Below, in pieces: positions 27,569 to 38,854 of a DNA stretch of 64,000 nt; positions within the stretch are counted from its first letter, which is position 1; each line of letters begins with the position of its first letter. The DNA lies in contig CAVWQP010000009.1 of NCBI GenBank assembly GCA_963757125.1, positions 1,674,001 to 1,738,000 on the forward strand, read 5' to 3'. The DNA is from CAVVSD01 sp963757125 (GTDB taxonomy: Bacteria > Actinomycetota > Thermoleophilia > Solirubrobacterales > Solirubrobacteraceae). Below the pieces are notes generated by a model. That model searched no databases, was not told the DNA's origin, and worked only from the letters and a program-made list of their open reading frames with translations. The position numbers and the translations under genes are program-made.

Positions 27569-27912
27569 TCGGCGGCCTCGTCGGCGAGGATCTGCTCGAC
27601 GCGCATGGCGCGGTCGACCGTGTCGTCGTACGCGAACTCGAGCGTCGGCGTGCGCTTGAGGCGCAGCTCGCCGGCGACGCGGCGCTGCAGCACGCCGTGG
27701 GCCGAGCGGAGGCCCTCGAGCGTCTGCTCGCGCTCCTCGTCGCTCCCGAGCACGCTGACGAACACGCGTGCATGACGCAGATCAGCGCTGGTCTTCACAT
27801 CGGTGACGGTCACGAAGCCGATCCGGGGATCCTTGAGGTCGCGGTTGCCCAGAGCTTCGCTCAGGACCTCCCGGACCGCCTCGTCAACCCGGCGCATCCT
27901 CTGACCGGCCAT
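27565..27912 (-). CDS. rbfA: 30S ribosome-binding factor A
   Basis: Assembly factor for the 30S subunit (16S 5' end maturation, cold adaptation), about 115 residues with a KH-like fold. MRRVDEAVREVLSEAL and DPRIGFVTVTDVKTSADLRH are typical. ATG 27912 is preferred to ATG 27921 because an AGGTGG element stands about 8 bases in front. It lies directly behind the DUF503 gene and overlaps nrnA by four bases. Confidence 0.96.
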   Translation of the reverse strand: MAGQRMRRVDEAVREVLSEALGNRDLKDPRIGFVTVTDVKTSADLRHARVFVSVLGSDEEREQTLEGLRSAHGVLQRRVAGELRLKRTPTLEFAYDDTVDRAMRVEQILADEAAE

Positions 27913-27913
27913 C

Positions 27914-28213
27914 CTAACCATCCACCTCTGAGAACGAGCGGACCATTCGATCGATCCGCGAACCATCCGGGAAGCGCTCGACGACGTAGCGCTCCACGCG
28001 GTCGGCGTGCTCCTGGACGGAGCTCGCCGAGCCGCCGGTGATCGCCACCGCCAGCGTCGCGCGCTGCCAGGTGTCCTGCCCCTCCACCTCACTCACCGAA
28101 ACACCGAGCCTGGTCCTGAGCTGGGCCTTCGCCGAGGCGAGGTCCTTGCGCTTGGACTTCAGGGAGCCGGAGTCCGGGAAGTGCAGATGGACGAGCAGGA
28201 GAGCGACGTACGC
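27914..28213 (-). CDS. DUF503 (YlxP-like) protein
   Basis: Small ribosome-associated YlxP-type protein of about 99 residues, usually found between infB and rbfA as here. The open frame reads YVALLLVHLHFPDSGSLKSK, then KDLASAKAQLRTRLGVSVSE and ERYVVERFPDGSRI. Homology starts at Tyr 28210, but the codon in front is GCG where relatives have a start codon. No ATG, GTG or TTG lies between the infB stop (28238-28240) and this point, so the start is unresolved. The first standard start is an internal GTG at 28096. Confidence 0.8.
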   Translation of the reverse strand, partial: AYVALLLVHLHFPDSGSLKSKRKDLASAKAQLRTRLGVSVSEVEGQDTWQRATLAVAITGGSASSVQEHADRVERYVVERFPDGSRIDRMVRSFSEVDG

Positions 28214-28237
28214 CTTGTCCGCCGGGGAGCCGATCGC

Positions 28238-30643
<2,406 letters not shown>

Positions 30644-30901
30644 TCACTGTCCGATACTAGTGGGGAGTCCTTCGTGGAGGACGACGGGGCGCCGGTATGC
30701 ACGCTGGAACGCGTGTCGCCGGATGGCGTCCTCGAGACATCGGGTGGAGCAGACGTAGGCGCCCCGTCCGGGGAGCGTCTGCGTGGGATCGGCGACCACC
30801 CGGTCGCCGTCGAGCGCGAAGCGGTGCAGCGCGCGCTTCTCGGAGCGCGCGCCACACGCGATGCACCTGCGCTCGGTGCGCGTACTAGCCGGCCTGGGCA
30901 G
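30644..30901 (-). CDS. ylxR: YlxR/DUF448 RNA-binding protein
   Basis: Small basic protein between nusA and infB, the standard place for YlxR. The frame reads RTERRCIACGARSEKRALHR, then FALDGDRVVADPTQTLPGRG and AYVCSTRCLEDAIRRHAFQR, with the CxxC of the family and the PGRGAYVC motif. The stop TGA touches the infB ATG. No ATG, GTG or TTG occurs upstream in frame near the expected start; CTG 30901, inside the end of nusA, is the closest alternative. The gene is sure, the start is not. Confidence 0.82.
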   Translation of the reverse strand: MPRPASTRTERRCIACGARSEKRALHRFALDGDRVVADPTQTLPGRGAYVCSTRCLEDAIRRHAFQRAYRRPVVLHEGLPTSIGQ

Positions 30902-32174
30902 CGTCGCCGGCGTCCTCGAGATCGGCCACGTTGTCGGTCGCGATCGCGGACAGCGCCTGGTGCAGCGGCAGGCCGCAGTAGCGCGAGCCCCCGAGCGCGG
31001 AGTTCGGGCAGCGACGCCCGCTGGAGAGGACGGCCGCGCAACGCCCGGACGTCTCCTCCTCCTCGTAGCTCTCGCCGTGGTCCTCCTCGGCGAACTCGGT
31101 CTCCGAGCGGATGTCGATCCGCCAGCCGGTGAGCCGTGCGGCGAGCCGCGCGTTCTGCCCCTCGCGGCCGATCGCCAGCGCGAGCTGGTCGTCCGGCACG
31201 ATGACCGTCGCCTGCTTGCCGTCGTCGTCGACGAGGACCTCGCGCACCCGCGCGGGGCTCAGCGCCTTGGCGACGAACCGGGCCGGCTCGTCGTTGTAGG
31301 GGATGATGTCGATCTTCTCGCCGCGCAGCTCGGAGACGACCATGCGCACGCGCGAGCCTCGGGGGCCGACGCACGCGCCGACCGGATCGACGCCGTCGGC
31401 GTGCGACACGACCGCGATCTTCGAGCGGTAGCCGGGCTCGCGGGCGACGTTCTCGATCTCGACGAGGCCGTCGGCGATCTCGGGGACCTCGAGCTCGAAC
31501 AGCGACTTGATGAGCTCGGGGTCGCGCCGCGACACGATGATCGACGGGCCCTTCGTGGAGGGCGAGACCTCCTTGATGACGGCCTTGATGCGCTGGTTGT
31601 GCTCGTAGCGCTCGCCCTCGACCTGCTCGGACTTGGGCAGCAGCGCCTCGACGCGCTCGCGCAGCTGGATGAGCGTGTACCGGGCGTCCTTCTGCTGGAC
31701 GATGCCGGTGATCAGCTCGCCGACGCGGTCGCGGTACTCCTCGAACATCTGCTCGCGCTCGGCCTCGCGGATGCGCTGCAGGATGACCTGCTTCGCGGTC
31801 TGCGCGGCGATGCGGCCGAAGTCGTCGGGCGTGACGTCGCGCTCGTCGATCTGGTCCTTGTACTCCTCGAACTTGGCCGGGTCGATCTCCGGATCGGAGG
31901 GCTCGACGTACTCGCCCGTCTCCGGGTCGAGCACGGTCCCCTCGTCGATCGTCTCGACGATGAGGTGCGCCTCGAGGCGCTCGGGGACGATGAGCTCGAT
32001 CACGCGGAAGTCGCCGGTCTCCCGATCGACCTCCACGCGGGCGTACTTCGCCGCGCCCGGCTGCTTCTTGTACGCGGACAGCAGGGCGTCCTCGAGGGCG
32101 GCCATCAGCTTCTCCGCTGGGATGCCCTTCTCGGCGGCAAGGCCGCTCATGGCCTCCAGGATCTCGCGTGACAT
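30885..32174 (-). CDS. nusA: Transcription factor NusA with extra C-terminal zinc-finger-like motif
   Basis: Elongation, pausing and antitermination factor, 429 residues. NusA N-terminal domain (1-130), S1 domain (about 131-200), and two KH domains with GACVGPRGSRVRMVVSEL and LALAIGREGQNARLAARLTG. After an acidic linker (EEDHGESYEEEE) comes an added segment with C379, C389, C400 and H405 (spacing C-x9-C-x10-C-x4-H), which resembles small zinc-binding modules of the DUF5763 kind. It lies 6 bases behind rimP. Confidence 0.97.
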   Translation of the reverse strand: MSREILEAMSGLAAEKGIPAEKLMAALEDALLSAYKKQPGAAKYARVEVDRETGDFRVIELIVPERLEAHLIVETIDEGTVLDPETGEYVEPSDPEIDPAKFEEYKDQIDERDVTPDDFGRIAAQTAKQVILQRIREAEREQMFEEYRDRVGELITGIVQQKDARYTLIQLRERVEALLPKSEQVEGERYEHNQRIKAVIKEVSPSTKGPSIIVSRRDPELIKSLFELEVPEIADGLVEIENVAREPGYRSKIAVVSHADGVDPVGACVGPRGSRVRMVVSELRGEKIDIIPYNDEPARFVAKALSPARVREVLVDDDGKQATVIVPDDQLALAIGREGQNARLAARLTGWRIDIRSETEFAEEDHGESYEEEETSGRCAAVLSSGRRCPNSALGGSRYCGLPLHQALSAIATDNVADLEDAGDAAQAG

Positions 32175-32180
32175 GCCGGG

Positions 32181-32603
32181 TTACTCCTCGATCAGGTTGC
32201 TGCGGTGGATGTCGTCGTACGCGACGGTGACGACGCCGGTGTCGGCGGCGATCGTGACCTCGTCGTCCGACGCGCCGACCAGCTCGCCCGTGAACGAGCG
32301 GCGGTCGTCGTGGCGCTCGCGCGTTCGCACGGTCGCGCGGCGTCCCAGGTAGCGGCGGAAGTGGTCCGGCTTCGTCAGCGGGCGCCGACTGCCGGGTGAG
32401 GAGACCTCCAGGGCGAAGCGCTCGCGCACCTCGGCCAGGTCGCGCGTCACCTGCTCGCAGAGGGCGAGCGTGACGCCGTCGGGATGATCGATGTAGAGCC
32501 GCAGTGTGTCCCCGCCGACGACCTCGGCCAGCAGCACTTCCACGTCGGGCTGTGCCGACGCGAGCCGCTCTTCGATCTCCTGCTGGATGGGGGCTGTGCT
32601 CAA
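32181..32603 (-). CDS. rimP: Ribosome maturation factor RimP
   Basis: 30S assembly factor, 140 residues from TTG 32603. The N-terminal domain has GGDTLRLYIDHPDGVTLALC and the C-terminal SH3-like domain has ALEVSSPGSRRPLTKPDHFR, both typical. The TTG start is chosen because AGGAGG (32613-32618) lies 9 bases upstream; the alternative GTG 32627 is in front of that site. First gene of rimP-nusA-ylxR-infB-DUF503-rbfA. Confidence 0.95.
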   Translation of the reverse strand: MSTAPIQQEIEERLASAQPDVEVLLAEVVGGDTLRLYIDHPDGVTLALCEQVTRDLAEVRERFALEVSSPGSRRPLTKPDHFRRYLGRRATVRTRERHDDRRSFTGELVGASDDEVTIAADTGVVTVAYDDIHRSNLIEE

Positions 32604-32612
32604 CGTTTCGAT

Positions 32613-32618
32613 CCTCCT
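32613..32618 (-). promoter_or_regulatory. Strong ribosome binding site of rimP
   Basis: AGGAGG on the minus strand with a 9-base spacer to TTG 32603. It decides the start of rimP in favour of the rare TTG codon. Confidence 0.8.
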
Positions 32619-32633
32619 CTCTGACACGAAAGA

Positions 32634-32682
32634 AGCGGGCTCTCGCCCGCTCCGGTACGTCACCGGCGGGCCTGCCGCCGGT
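32634..32682 (-). terminator. Tandem hairpins before rimP, terminator or attenuator
   Basis: On the minus strand the first hairpin has eight pairs, ACCGGCGG/CCGCCGGT (32662-32682). A second follows, AGCGGGC/GCCCGCT region at 32634-32651, with a four-base loop GAGA and then TTCTTT. The second looks like an intrinsic terminator for the TPR gene upstream. As it stands only about 15 bases before the rimP ribosome site, it could also attenuate the rimP-nusA-infB operon. Confidence 0.6.
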
Positions 32683-32729
32683 CCGAAGATGTCCTCTCCG
32701 AGGATAGCGCGCTGCGCGGAGCCGGTGGC

Positions 32730-33092
32730 TCAGGCCGCCCGCCGGCGGGAGAGGTCGCGGTAGCGCCGGTAGTCCTTGCGCTCCGGCCGCAGGTTGGCGG
32801 CCAGGGCGAGCGGGTGGCGCGCCTCGCGGTGGCGCCCGAGCTGCTGGAGCGAGCGACCGAGGCAGAACAGCGCGAAGTCGTTCGTCGGGTGGTGCTCGAC
32901 GACGGCCTCGAACTCCGCGGCGGCGGCCTCGTACTGCTGCGTGCGAAAGAGCGCCCGGCCGAGCGCCTCGCGGATCGAGGTCTTGTCGGGAGCGAGGTCC
33001 GCGGCCCGCCTCAGGGGCACCGCGGCGGCGTGGTAGTCGCCCTCCTCGAGCAGCTTCGTCCCCGCCTGGAAGAGGTCGTAGACGTTGTCCAT
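32730..33092 (-). CDS. TPR-repeat protein
   Basis: A 120-residue protein made of about three tetratricopeptide repeats: FQAGTKLLEEGDYHAAAVPL, then IREALGRALFRTQQYEAAAA and FALFCLGRSLQQLGRHREAR, with Gly/Ala at position 8 and Pro near position 32. It has no signal or membrane segment. TPR domains bind partner proteins; the partner is unknown. It lies 43 bases behind the transglutaminase gene and ahead of the hairpins leading to rimP. Confidence 0.88.
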   Translation of the reverse strand: MDNVYDLFQAGTKLLEEGDYHAAAVPLRRAADLAPDKTSIREALGRALFRTQQYEAAAAEFEAVVEHHPTNDFALFCLGRSLQQLGRHREARHPLALAANLRPERKDYRRYRDLSRRRAA

Positions 33093-33135
33093 CCCCCACC
33101 AATGATAGGCGCGGTTCCGGCGATCGCCAGCGCTC

Positions 33136-35446
33136 TCAGGAACCGTCGCGGCGTCGTCCGCGCACCCTGCGCAGAGACGGCGGCGCGGGCGGCAGGGCCC
33201 ACAGGCTGCGGATCCGGCCGAGCGGCCCCGCGCCGACGGCGAGGGCGCGCCGCAGGCCGGCGCGCGCCGACCGATCGGGCTCGCGGGGCGTCGTCCCGTA
33301 GCGCGTCGTGGCGAGCTGGCGCAGGTAGCCCTCCGCCCCGGTTCCGGCGAAGCGCGTTGCGAGCCCGTGGAGCGTGGTGTCCGGGCCCACGCGCCGTCCG
33401 CTGCGGCGCAGCGCGCGGTGCAGCTCGTCGATCGCGAGGGCGGTCGGATCGCCGGGCGAGGCCTCGCGCACGCGGCGCAAGCGGCGGGCGCGCATCCACA
33501 GCGCCGTCGCGCCGCCGCCGATGGCGAGGACGGCGACGATCACGAGCAGCAGCGGCGGGCTCCAGCCGCCGTTGGCATCGCCGGTCGCCGTCGCGTCGCT
33601 GCCGGCCGTCGGGCCTCCGGGGAACGGCCGCCCCTCGGAGACGGCGGGCGTCGGAGCGTCCGTGGTGTCGGCGCCGCCGTCGGCCGCGGCCTGCTCCTCG
33701 GCGTCGCGGCCGCGGGCGGGCGAGTCCGGCGGCGTCGGATCGAACGTGACCCAGCCGATGTCGGGGAAGTACGCCTCGACCCAGGAGTGCGCGTCGACGT
33801 CGCGGACGACCATCTCTCCGCGCTTGTCGTCGCGGGTGCCGGGCGAGAAGCCGGCCGCGATCCGGGCCGGGATGCCCGCCATGCGCAGCAGCAGCGCCAT
33901 GGCGCCCGAGAACTGCTGGCAGTAGCCGGCCTTCTCGTCGAAGAGGAACGTGTCGAGCGGGACGTCGGAGCCGCGCGGCGTCTCCGTGTAGCCGAAGCCG
34001 TTCGAGAGGTACTCCTGCACGCGGCGGACGTATGCCGCCGGCGTCGTGGACTCGGCCTTCAGCCGCTGGCTGAGATCCCACGTGCGCGCGTACCGCGAGG
34101 CCTCCAGGGCGGCGGTGCCGTCGCCCGCGTCGCGGCGGAACGGCGGCAGGTCCAGCGCGGGCCCCTGGCCGGAGTCCCACGGCGCGAAGCGGATCCGCGG
34201 CGAGTAGCGCGAGCCCGGGAAGCTCGCGGTCCCGTCGATCGACTGCGGGCCGCCGACCTGTGTCGGCAGCTCCATGTTGAGGTAGGCCTGGCTGGAGGGC
34301 GGATAGATCGTCGACGCGAGCGCCAGGGCGCGGCGGGTCGGCGCCGGCACGTACACCTCGGCCGTGTAGGCCTGGCCGGACGTGAGCGGGTCCCCGACCG
34401 TCTCGAAGCGTCCGGGGCCGGACTCGCGGACGGGGCGCGGCGAGTTCGCCACCGACAGCGTCGTCCCCGCCCCGATGACCTGCGTCGTGCGCAGGCCGCG
34501 GACCGTGACGAGCAGGCGCTGGCGCCACGAGTCGCGCTCGTCGGGCACCTCGGAGGAGTCGACGCTCGGCAGCCAACGGTCGCCTCCCGTCGTCCAGCGC
34601 ACGCCGTCGAACTCGACGAGGTTGGTCGCCTTCCAGTACGCCGCGCGGTCGGTCTTGATGCGCAGCAGCTCGCGGCCGGTGCGCGGCCAGTTCAGCGGGC
34701 CGTAGCTGTGCGACCAGTTGAAGCTCGCGCCGTCGGTCTTGGACACCGAGGCCGCGATCGCCTCGTAGTCGATGAGCGGGCGGTCCGCGTCGACGCGCGG
34801 CGCCAGCACGAGGGCGACGAGCAGGACGCCGGCGACGGTCGCGCCCGCCCAGACCATCGCGTCGCGGCGGACGCGGTCGATGCGCAGGTAGGCGACGAGC
34901 AGCGCCGTGAAGACGAGGCCGATGAGCACCGGCGAGCTGCTCTCCAGCGAGACCGACGGCACGCCCACGAGCACGCCGACGACCACCGCGGCCGCGAGCG
35001 GCCGGCCGGGGCGCGCGTCACCGCGCGGCAGGCAGGCGAGCACCGTGGCCAGCGCGACGAGCAGGTACCCGATGAAGACGAGCGTGTCGTGCGCCCAGGG
35101 CTCCGCGCCCCGGTACGGGATGCGCATCGACGGGAGCGTCCCGACGCCCTGGTTGAGGCCGGACACGAGATCGCCCCAGCCGCGCGGCTCGACGAGCGAG
35201 AAGGGCACGCCGGCCAGGAGCAGCCCGACGAGCACGAGCACGAAGGCGATGCCGGCGGTCGCGCCCCAGCGCCGGCGGCGCTCGAGTCGGTTGCACCAGC
35301 GCAGGGCGATCCCGGCCACGATGGCGGCGAGCAGGAACCAGATCGTCCGCCCCACGGGCGCCGGGTCGAGCAGTCCTGATCCACTGCAGTGCCCCGAACG
35401 ACACGAGCGCGAAGAAGGCGATGAGCCGTGCTCGGGGCCGCGTCAT
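33136..35446 (-). CDS. TgpA-like membrane transglutaminase, second copy (frameshifted)
   Basis: Membrane protein of the transglutaminase-like TgpA family. The start ATG 35446 (MTRPRARLIAFFALVSFGA) overlaps the first copy's stop. The frame breaks at about 35385 after LQWI and resumes as GLLDPAPVGRTIWFLLAAIV. Five to six helices (about residues 8-200) precede a large extracytoplasmic region with the catalytic core AGYCQQFSGAMALLLRMAG (Cys), VDAHSWVEAYF (His) and WVTFDPTPP (Asp). One helix and a DUF4129-like cytoplasmic tail follow. Role inferred: cell-envelope protein or peptide modification. Confidence 0.9.
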
Positions 35447-37743
35447 CGAGGGTCAGGGTAGGTGCTGCGTGGCCGGTTGGTCCGGATCAGCACGGGCGGG
35501 ATCGCGCGCCAGGCGCCGAAGCGCGCCGCGGGGCCGAGCCCGAGCACCAGTTCCCGGCGCATCGCCGAGCGCATCGCGGGTGTCGGCGTGACGTCGGACC
35601 CGCCGAACCGGGCCGCCTCGAGCGTGCGCAGGTACGGCTCCGCGGGCGTCCCCCGGTACCGGCGCTGCATCGTCTGCAGCGTCAGCCCGCCGGTCTCGGT
35701 CCGGCCGGTCCCCTCCAGCGCCGCCAGCAGCTCGGCGACCGCCGAGTCCGGGCGCGGCGGCCCGCGGCGGCGGCGGCGCACGAGCAGCGCGACCGTCACG
35801 ACGAGGACGAGCGCGACGATGCCGGCGAGGATCCACGGCAGCGGCGAGCCGTCGTCGACCTTGCCGCCGCCGGGGTTGCGGTCGCCGACACGCTCGCCCG
35901 CGCCGAGCACCCCGGCGGGCGCCGCCAGCGCGTAGGCGCTCGCGGCGGCGCCGACGCCGGCGTTCAGCCGCGCCGGCCCGACCGGCGGCGTCGGGTCGAA
36001 GGTGACCCAGCCGTACGGGGCGATGTAGGCCTCGACCCAGGAGTGCGCGTCGGTGTCGTGCACGACGAACTCGCCGGTGTCGCGGTCGGTCGTGCCCGGG
36101 GAGAACCCGGTCGCGACGCGGGCGGGGACGCCCTCCATCCGCAGCAGGAGCGCCATCGCCCCGGAGAACTGCTGGCAGTAGCCCTGCTTGTCGGTGAGCA
36201 GGAACGACGCGAGCGGGACGGCGCTGGGCGGCGGCTGCTCGGAGTACGTGTAGCCGCCGTGCGCGAGGTGGTCGAGCACCCGCTGCACGTACCCGTAGGA
36301 CGTCTTCGTGCCCTGCCGCAGCTGCTCGGCGAGGCGGTACACGCCGCCGTAGGCGGAGCGCCGGAGCCCATCCTCGATCTCCAGCGGCGCCTGCCCGGGC
36401 CAGCGCGAGACGAACGGCGGGCTGTCGATCGCGTAGCCCGGGAACGACACCTGGGCGGTCTGCGGCGCGGTCAGGACGCTGCCCGGCGGCGGGCGCAGCA
36501 CCGGGCCCCCCTGGGCGCGCGGGAGGTCGATGCGCAGGTACGGCCACGTCCACGCCGGCAGCTCGCCCTTGGCGCCGCGCAGCTGCCGCTTCGTCGGCCG
36601 CGGGTTCCAGACGGTCGCGTCGTAGCTCTGCCCCTCGTGCAGCGGGCGCGGGCCCGTGCGGAACGTGCCGGGCGCGTTGCGGATCGGCGTCCTCGGCGAC
36701 GAGCTGATCGCGAGCGTGGTCCCGGCCCCCACGAAGAGGCGGCTGCTGAACCCGCGCACGCGCACGTGGATCTCCGAGCTCCAGTCGCGCTGCGAGGCGA
36801 TCATGCTCGCCTCCTGCTCCGTCGGCCCCAGCTCGCGGGGCGCCACCCAGCGCAGCCCGTCGAAGTGCGACAGGTTCTCGACCTTCCAGTAGCTCGCCGT
36901 CTTCGCCTTGATGCGCAGCACCTCGCGGCCGGTGCGCGGCCAGTGCAGCGCGCCGTAGTCGTGGTTCCACGAGAACTGCAGGCCGCGATCGGGCGCAAGG
37001 GCGTTGGCGAGCGCCTCGGGGTCCAGGAGCGGCCGGCCGACGTCGAGCCGCGGCGCCACCGCGGCGGCGGCGAGGCCGGCGATCACGACGACGGCCAGCG
37101 CCGTGACCGCGCCGTGGCGCTCGACGCGCTCGAGGCGCAGGAACGCGCAGAGCAGGACCGCGAGCACGATCCCCTGCAACCACGGGCGTCCGCCCTCGAC
37201 CTGCACGGCCGGGACGGTGAACAGGACGCCGAACGCGACCGCGGCGGGCAGCGGCCCGCGCAGGCCTCCCGATCGGCGCTGCGCGAACGCGAGCCATGCG
37301 GCGAGCACCCCGAGCAGCCCGCCGATGAGCAGCAGCACGACGATCGACCACTCGTCCGACCCGCGGTACGGCACGTTCGTCGTCGGCAGGTCGCCGAACG
37401 CGCCGCCCAGCCTCGCAGCCAGCTCGTCCCAGTGCCACGGGAGCAGCAGCTGCGGCGCGACGCCGGCCGCGAGCAGCGCTCCGGCGACCGCTGCCACGGG
37501 GACCGCGTAACGCCACGTGCCGCGCACGGCGAGCAGCGCGACGGACGCGGCGATCGCGACGCCCGCCGCCGCGAGCATCTCGCTGACGCGGGCGGGCTCC
37601 AGCATGCGCGCCCACATGCACGCGCAGAAGACGACGAGCGGGGCGAAGCCCACGAGGCGCGCCCACGAGGGCGGCAGGAGCGGCGCGGCGTAGGCGGCCC
37701 GCGCGCGTGGGCGGGAGAGCCCTCGACGCGCGGTCGCGGTCAT
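35443..37743 (-). CDS. TgpA-like membrane transglutaminase, first copy
   Basis: A 766-residue relative of the following gene, from ATG 37743 (MTATARRGLSRPRARA). Six or so N-terminal helices run to about residue 235. The transglutaminase triad is in QGYCQQFSGAMALLLRMEG, TDAHSWVEAYI and WVTFDPTPP. A single helix (LPWILAGIVALVLVVTVALL) precedes an arginine-rich linker and a DUF4129-like tail. It overlaps DUF58 upstream and the second copy downstream by four bases each, so MoxR, DUF58 and both TgpA copies form one operon. Only this copy has an intact frame. Confidence 0.93.
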   Translation of the reverse strand: MTATARRGLSRPRARAAYAAPLLPPSWARLVGFAPLVVFCACMWARMLEPARVSEMLAAAGVAIAASVALLAVRGTWRYAVPVAAVAGALLAAGVAPQLLLPWHWDELAARLGGAFGDLPTTNVPYRGSDEWSIVVLLLIGGLLGVLAAWLAFAQRRSGGLRGPLPAAVAFGVLFTVPAVQVEGGRPWLQGIVLAVLLCAFLRLERVERHGAVTALAVVVIAGLAAAAVAPRLDVGRPLLDPEALANALAPDRGLQFSWNHDYGALHWPRTGREVLRIKAKTASYWKVENLSHFDGLRWVAPRELGPTEQEASMIASQRDWSSEIHVRVRGFSSRLFVGAGTTLAISSSPRTPIRNAPGTFRTGPRPLHEGQSYDATVWNPRPTKRQLRGAKGELPAWTWPYLRIDLPRAQGGPVLRPPPGSVLTAPQTAQVSFPGYAIDSPPFVSRWPGQAPLEIEDGLRRSAYGGVYRLAEQLRQGTKTSYGYVQRVLDHLAHGGYTYSEQPPPSAVPLASFLLTDKQGYCQQFSGAMALLLRMEGVPARVATGFSPGTTDRDTGEFVVHDTDAHSWVEAYIAPYGWVTFDPTPPVGPARLNAGVGAAASAYALAAPAGVLGAGERVGDRNPGGGKVDDGSPLPWILAGIVALVLVVTVALLVRRRRRGPPRPDSAVAELLAALEGTGRTETGGLTLQTMQRRYRGTPAEPYLRTLEAARFGGSDVTPTPAMRSAMRRELVLGLGPAARFGAWRAIPPVLIRTNRPRSTYPDPR

Positions 37744-38846
37744 GGCGAGCCGGCCCCGACCGTCGGCCTGCGGCTCGCACGCGAGCGCTCGAGCGTGTAG
37801 CCGTGGCACCCGGCCACGGAGAACGCCGCGCGACGCCCGGCGAGCCCGCGCGGCACGACGAGCATGCGCGCGCCCGCGGCGGTCCCGACGCCGGCGGGCG
37901 GCGTCGACCGGATGCGCGCGCTGACGTAGATGACGTCGCCGCGGCGCCCGGTCAGCCCCGCGAGCAGCGGACGGCCGGTGTCGGGGACGACGGCCAGCCG
38001 GGCGTGCAGATGCGGCCAGCCGGAGAGCGTCGGGTCGACGGCGGTCGGGCGCTTGTCGCCGGGTAGCAGCAGCGAGCAGCCGCCGGTGCGCGCGAGGTGG
38101 ACGGTGAGCGACGCCGCGGCGCGCACGGCGGCGTCGAGGTCCTCGGGCTCGGAGGCGCCACGCGGGTCCAGCACGATGAGCGGGCGGCCGTCCCCCTCCC
38201 CCGCGAGCTTGCGCTCCATCGGCTCCGCGCCGCGCGCGACCGCGGGCCAGTAGATGCGCGCGGCGGAGGTGCCCTCGCGCAGCGGGCGCAGCCCGTCCAT
38301 GTCGACCTCGGCGGTGGCGACGTGGCGCCCGCGCGAGCGTTGGCGGTTGTCGTCGCCGTCCCCGGGCGTCTGGACGCGCTCGATCCGCGGGAGCACGAGC
38401 ACCTCGTCGTCGCCGGTCTCCGGCGGCAGCTGGACGGTGCGGGTCGCCAGCGACAGCGGGTCGGACACGACGATCTTCGGCGCCTCCAGCGTGCGGCGGC
38501 CGCGGCGGGAGAACCGCGCGTCGATGCGGATGCGCGACCGGCGGCGCCCGGTCGCGAGTGCGACCGGCGCGTCGAGCAGCGGGTCGACGAGGCGGCCGGT
38601 CGGCAGCGGCAGCGTCCCCGCGCGGATGTCGAGCGTCACCTCGAGCGGCTCGTCCTCCATGACCCGCCGCGCGCTGAGGGTGCGCCGGACGCGCAGCCCG
38701 CGCGAGCCGAGCGCGACCCAGGCCGTGGCGCCGGCCGCGAGCAGCGCGAGGGCGACGGCGGGGACCCAGAGCGGCTCCGCGTCGAACAGGGCGGCGGCCA
38801 GCCCCAGCGCGAGTGCGAGGAGACCGGTGTCGCGAGCTCCGCGCAC
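37740..38846 (-). CDS. DUF58 domain protein
   Basis: A 368-residue membrane-anchored protein from GTG 38846 (VRGARDTGLLALALGLAA). Two helices lie at about residues 8-45, then a beta-rich part and the DUF58 von Willebrand-like segment DGLRPLREGTSAARIYWPAV, which contains the G-x-D-x-x-x-x-R-x-Y-x-x-G-D-like core in changed form (REGTSAARIYWPA). DUF58 proteins act with MoxR ATPases and TgpA proteins. It starts 8 bases behind moxR. Confidence 0.9.
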   Translation of the reverse strand: MRGARDTGLLALALGLAAALFDAEPLWVPAVALALLAAGATAWVALGSRGLRVRRTLSARRVMEDEPLEVTLDIRAGTLPLPTGRLVDPLLDAPVALATGRRRSRIRIDARFSRRGRRTLEAPKIVVSDPLSLATRTVQLPPETGDDEVLVLPRIERVQTPGDGDDNRQRSRGRHVATAEVDMDGLRPLREGTSAARIYWPAVARGAEPMERKLAGEGDGRPLIVLDPRGASEPEDLDAAVRAAASLTVHLARTGGCSLLLPGDKRPTAVDPTLSGWPHLHARLAVVPDTGRPLLAGLTGRRGDVIYVSARIRSTPPAGVGTAAGARMLVVPRGLAGRRAAFSVAGCHGYTLERSRASRRPTVGAGSP

Positions 38847-38854
38847 GAGATGCC

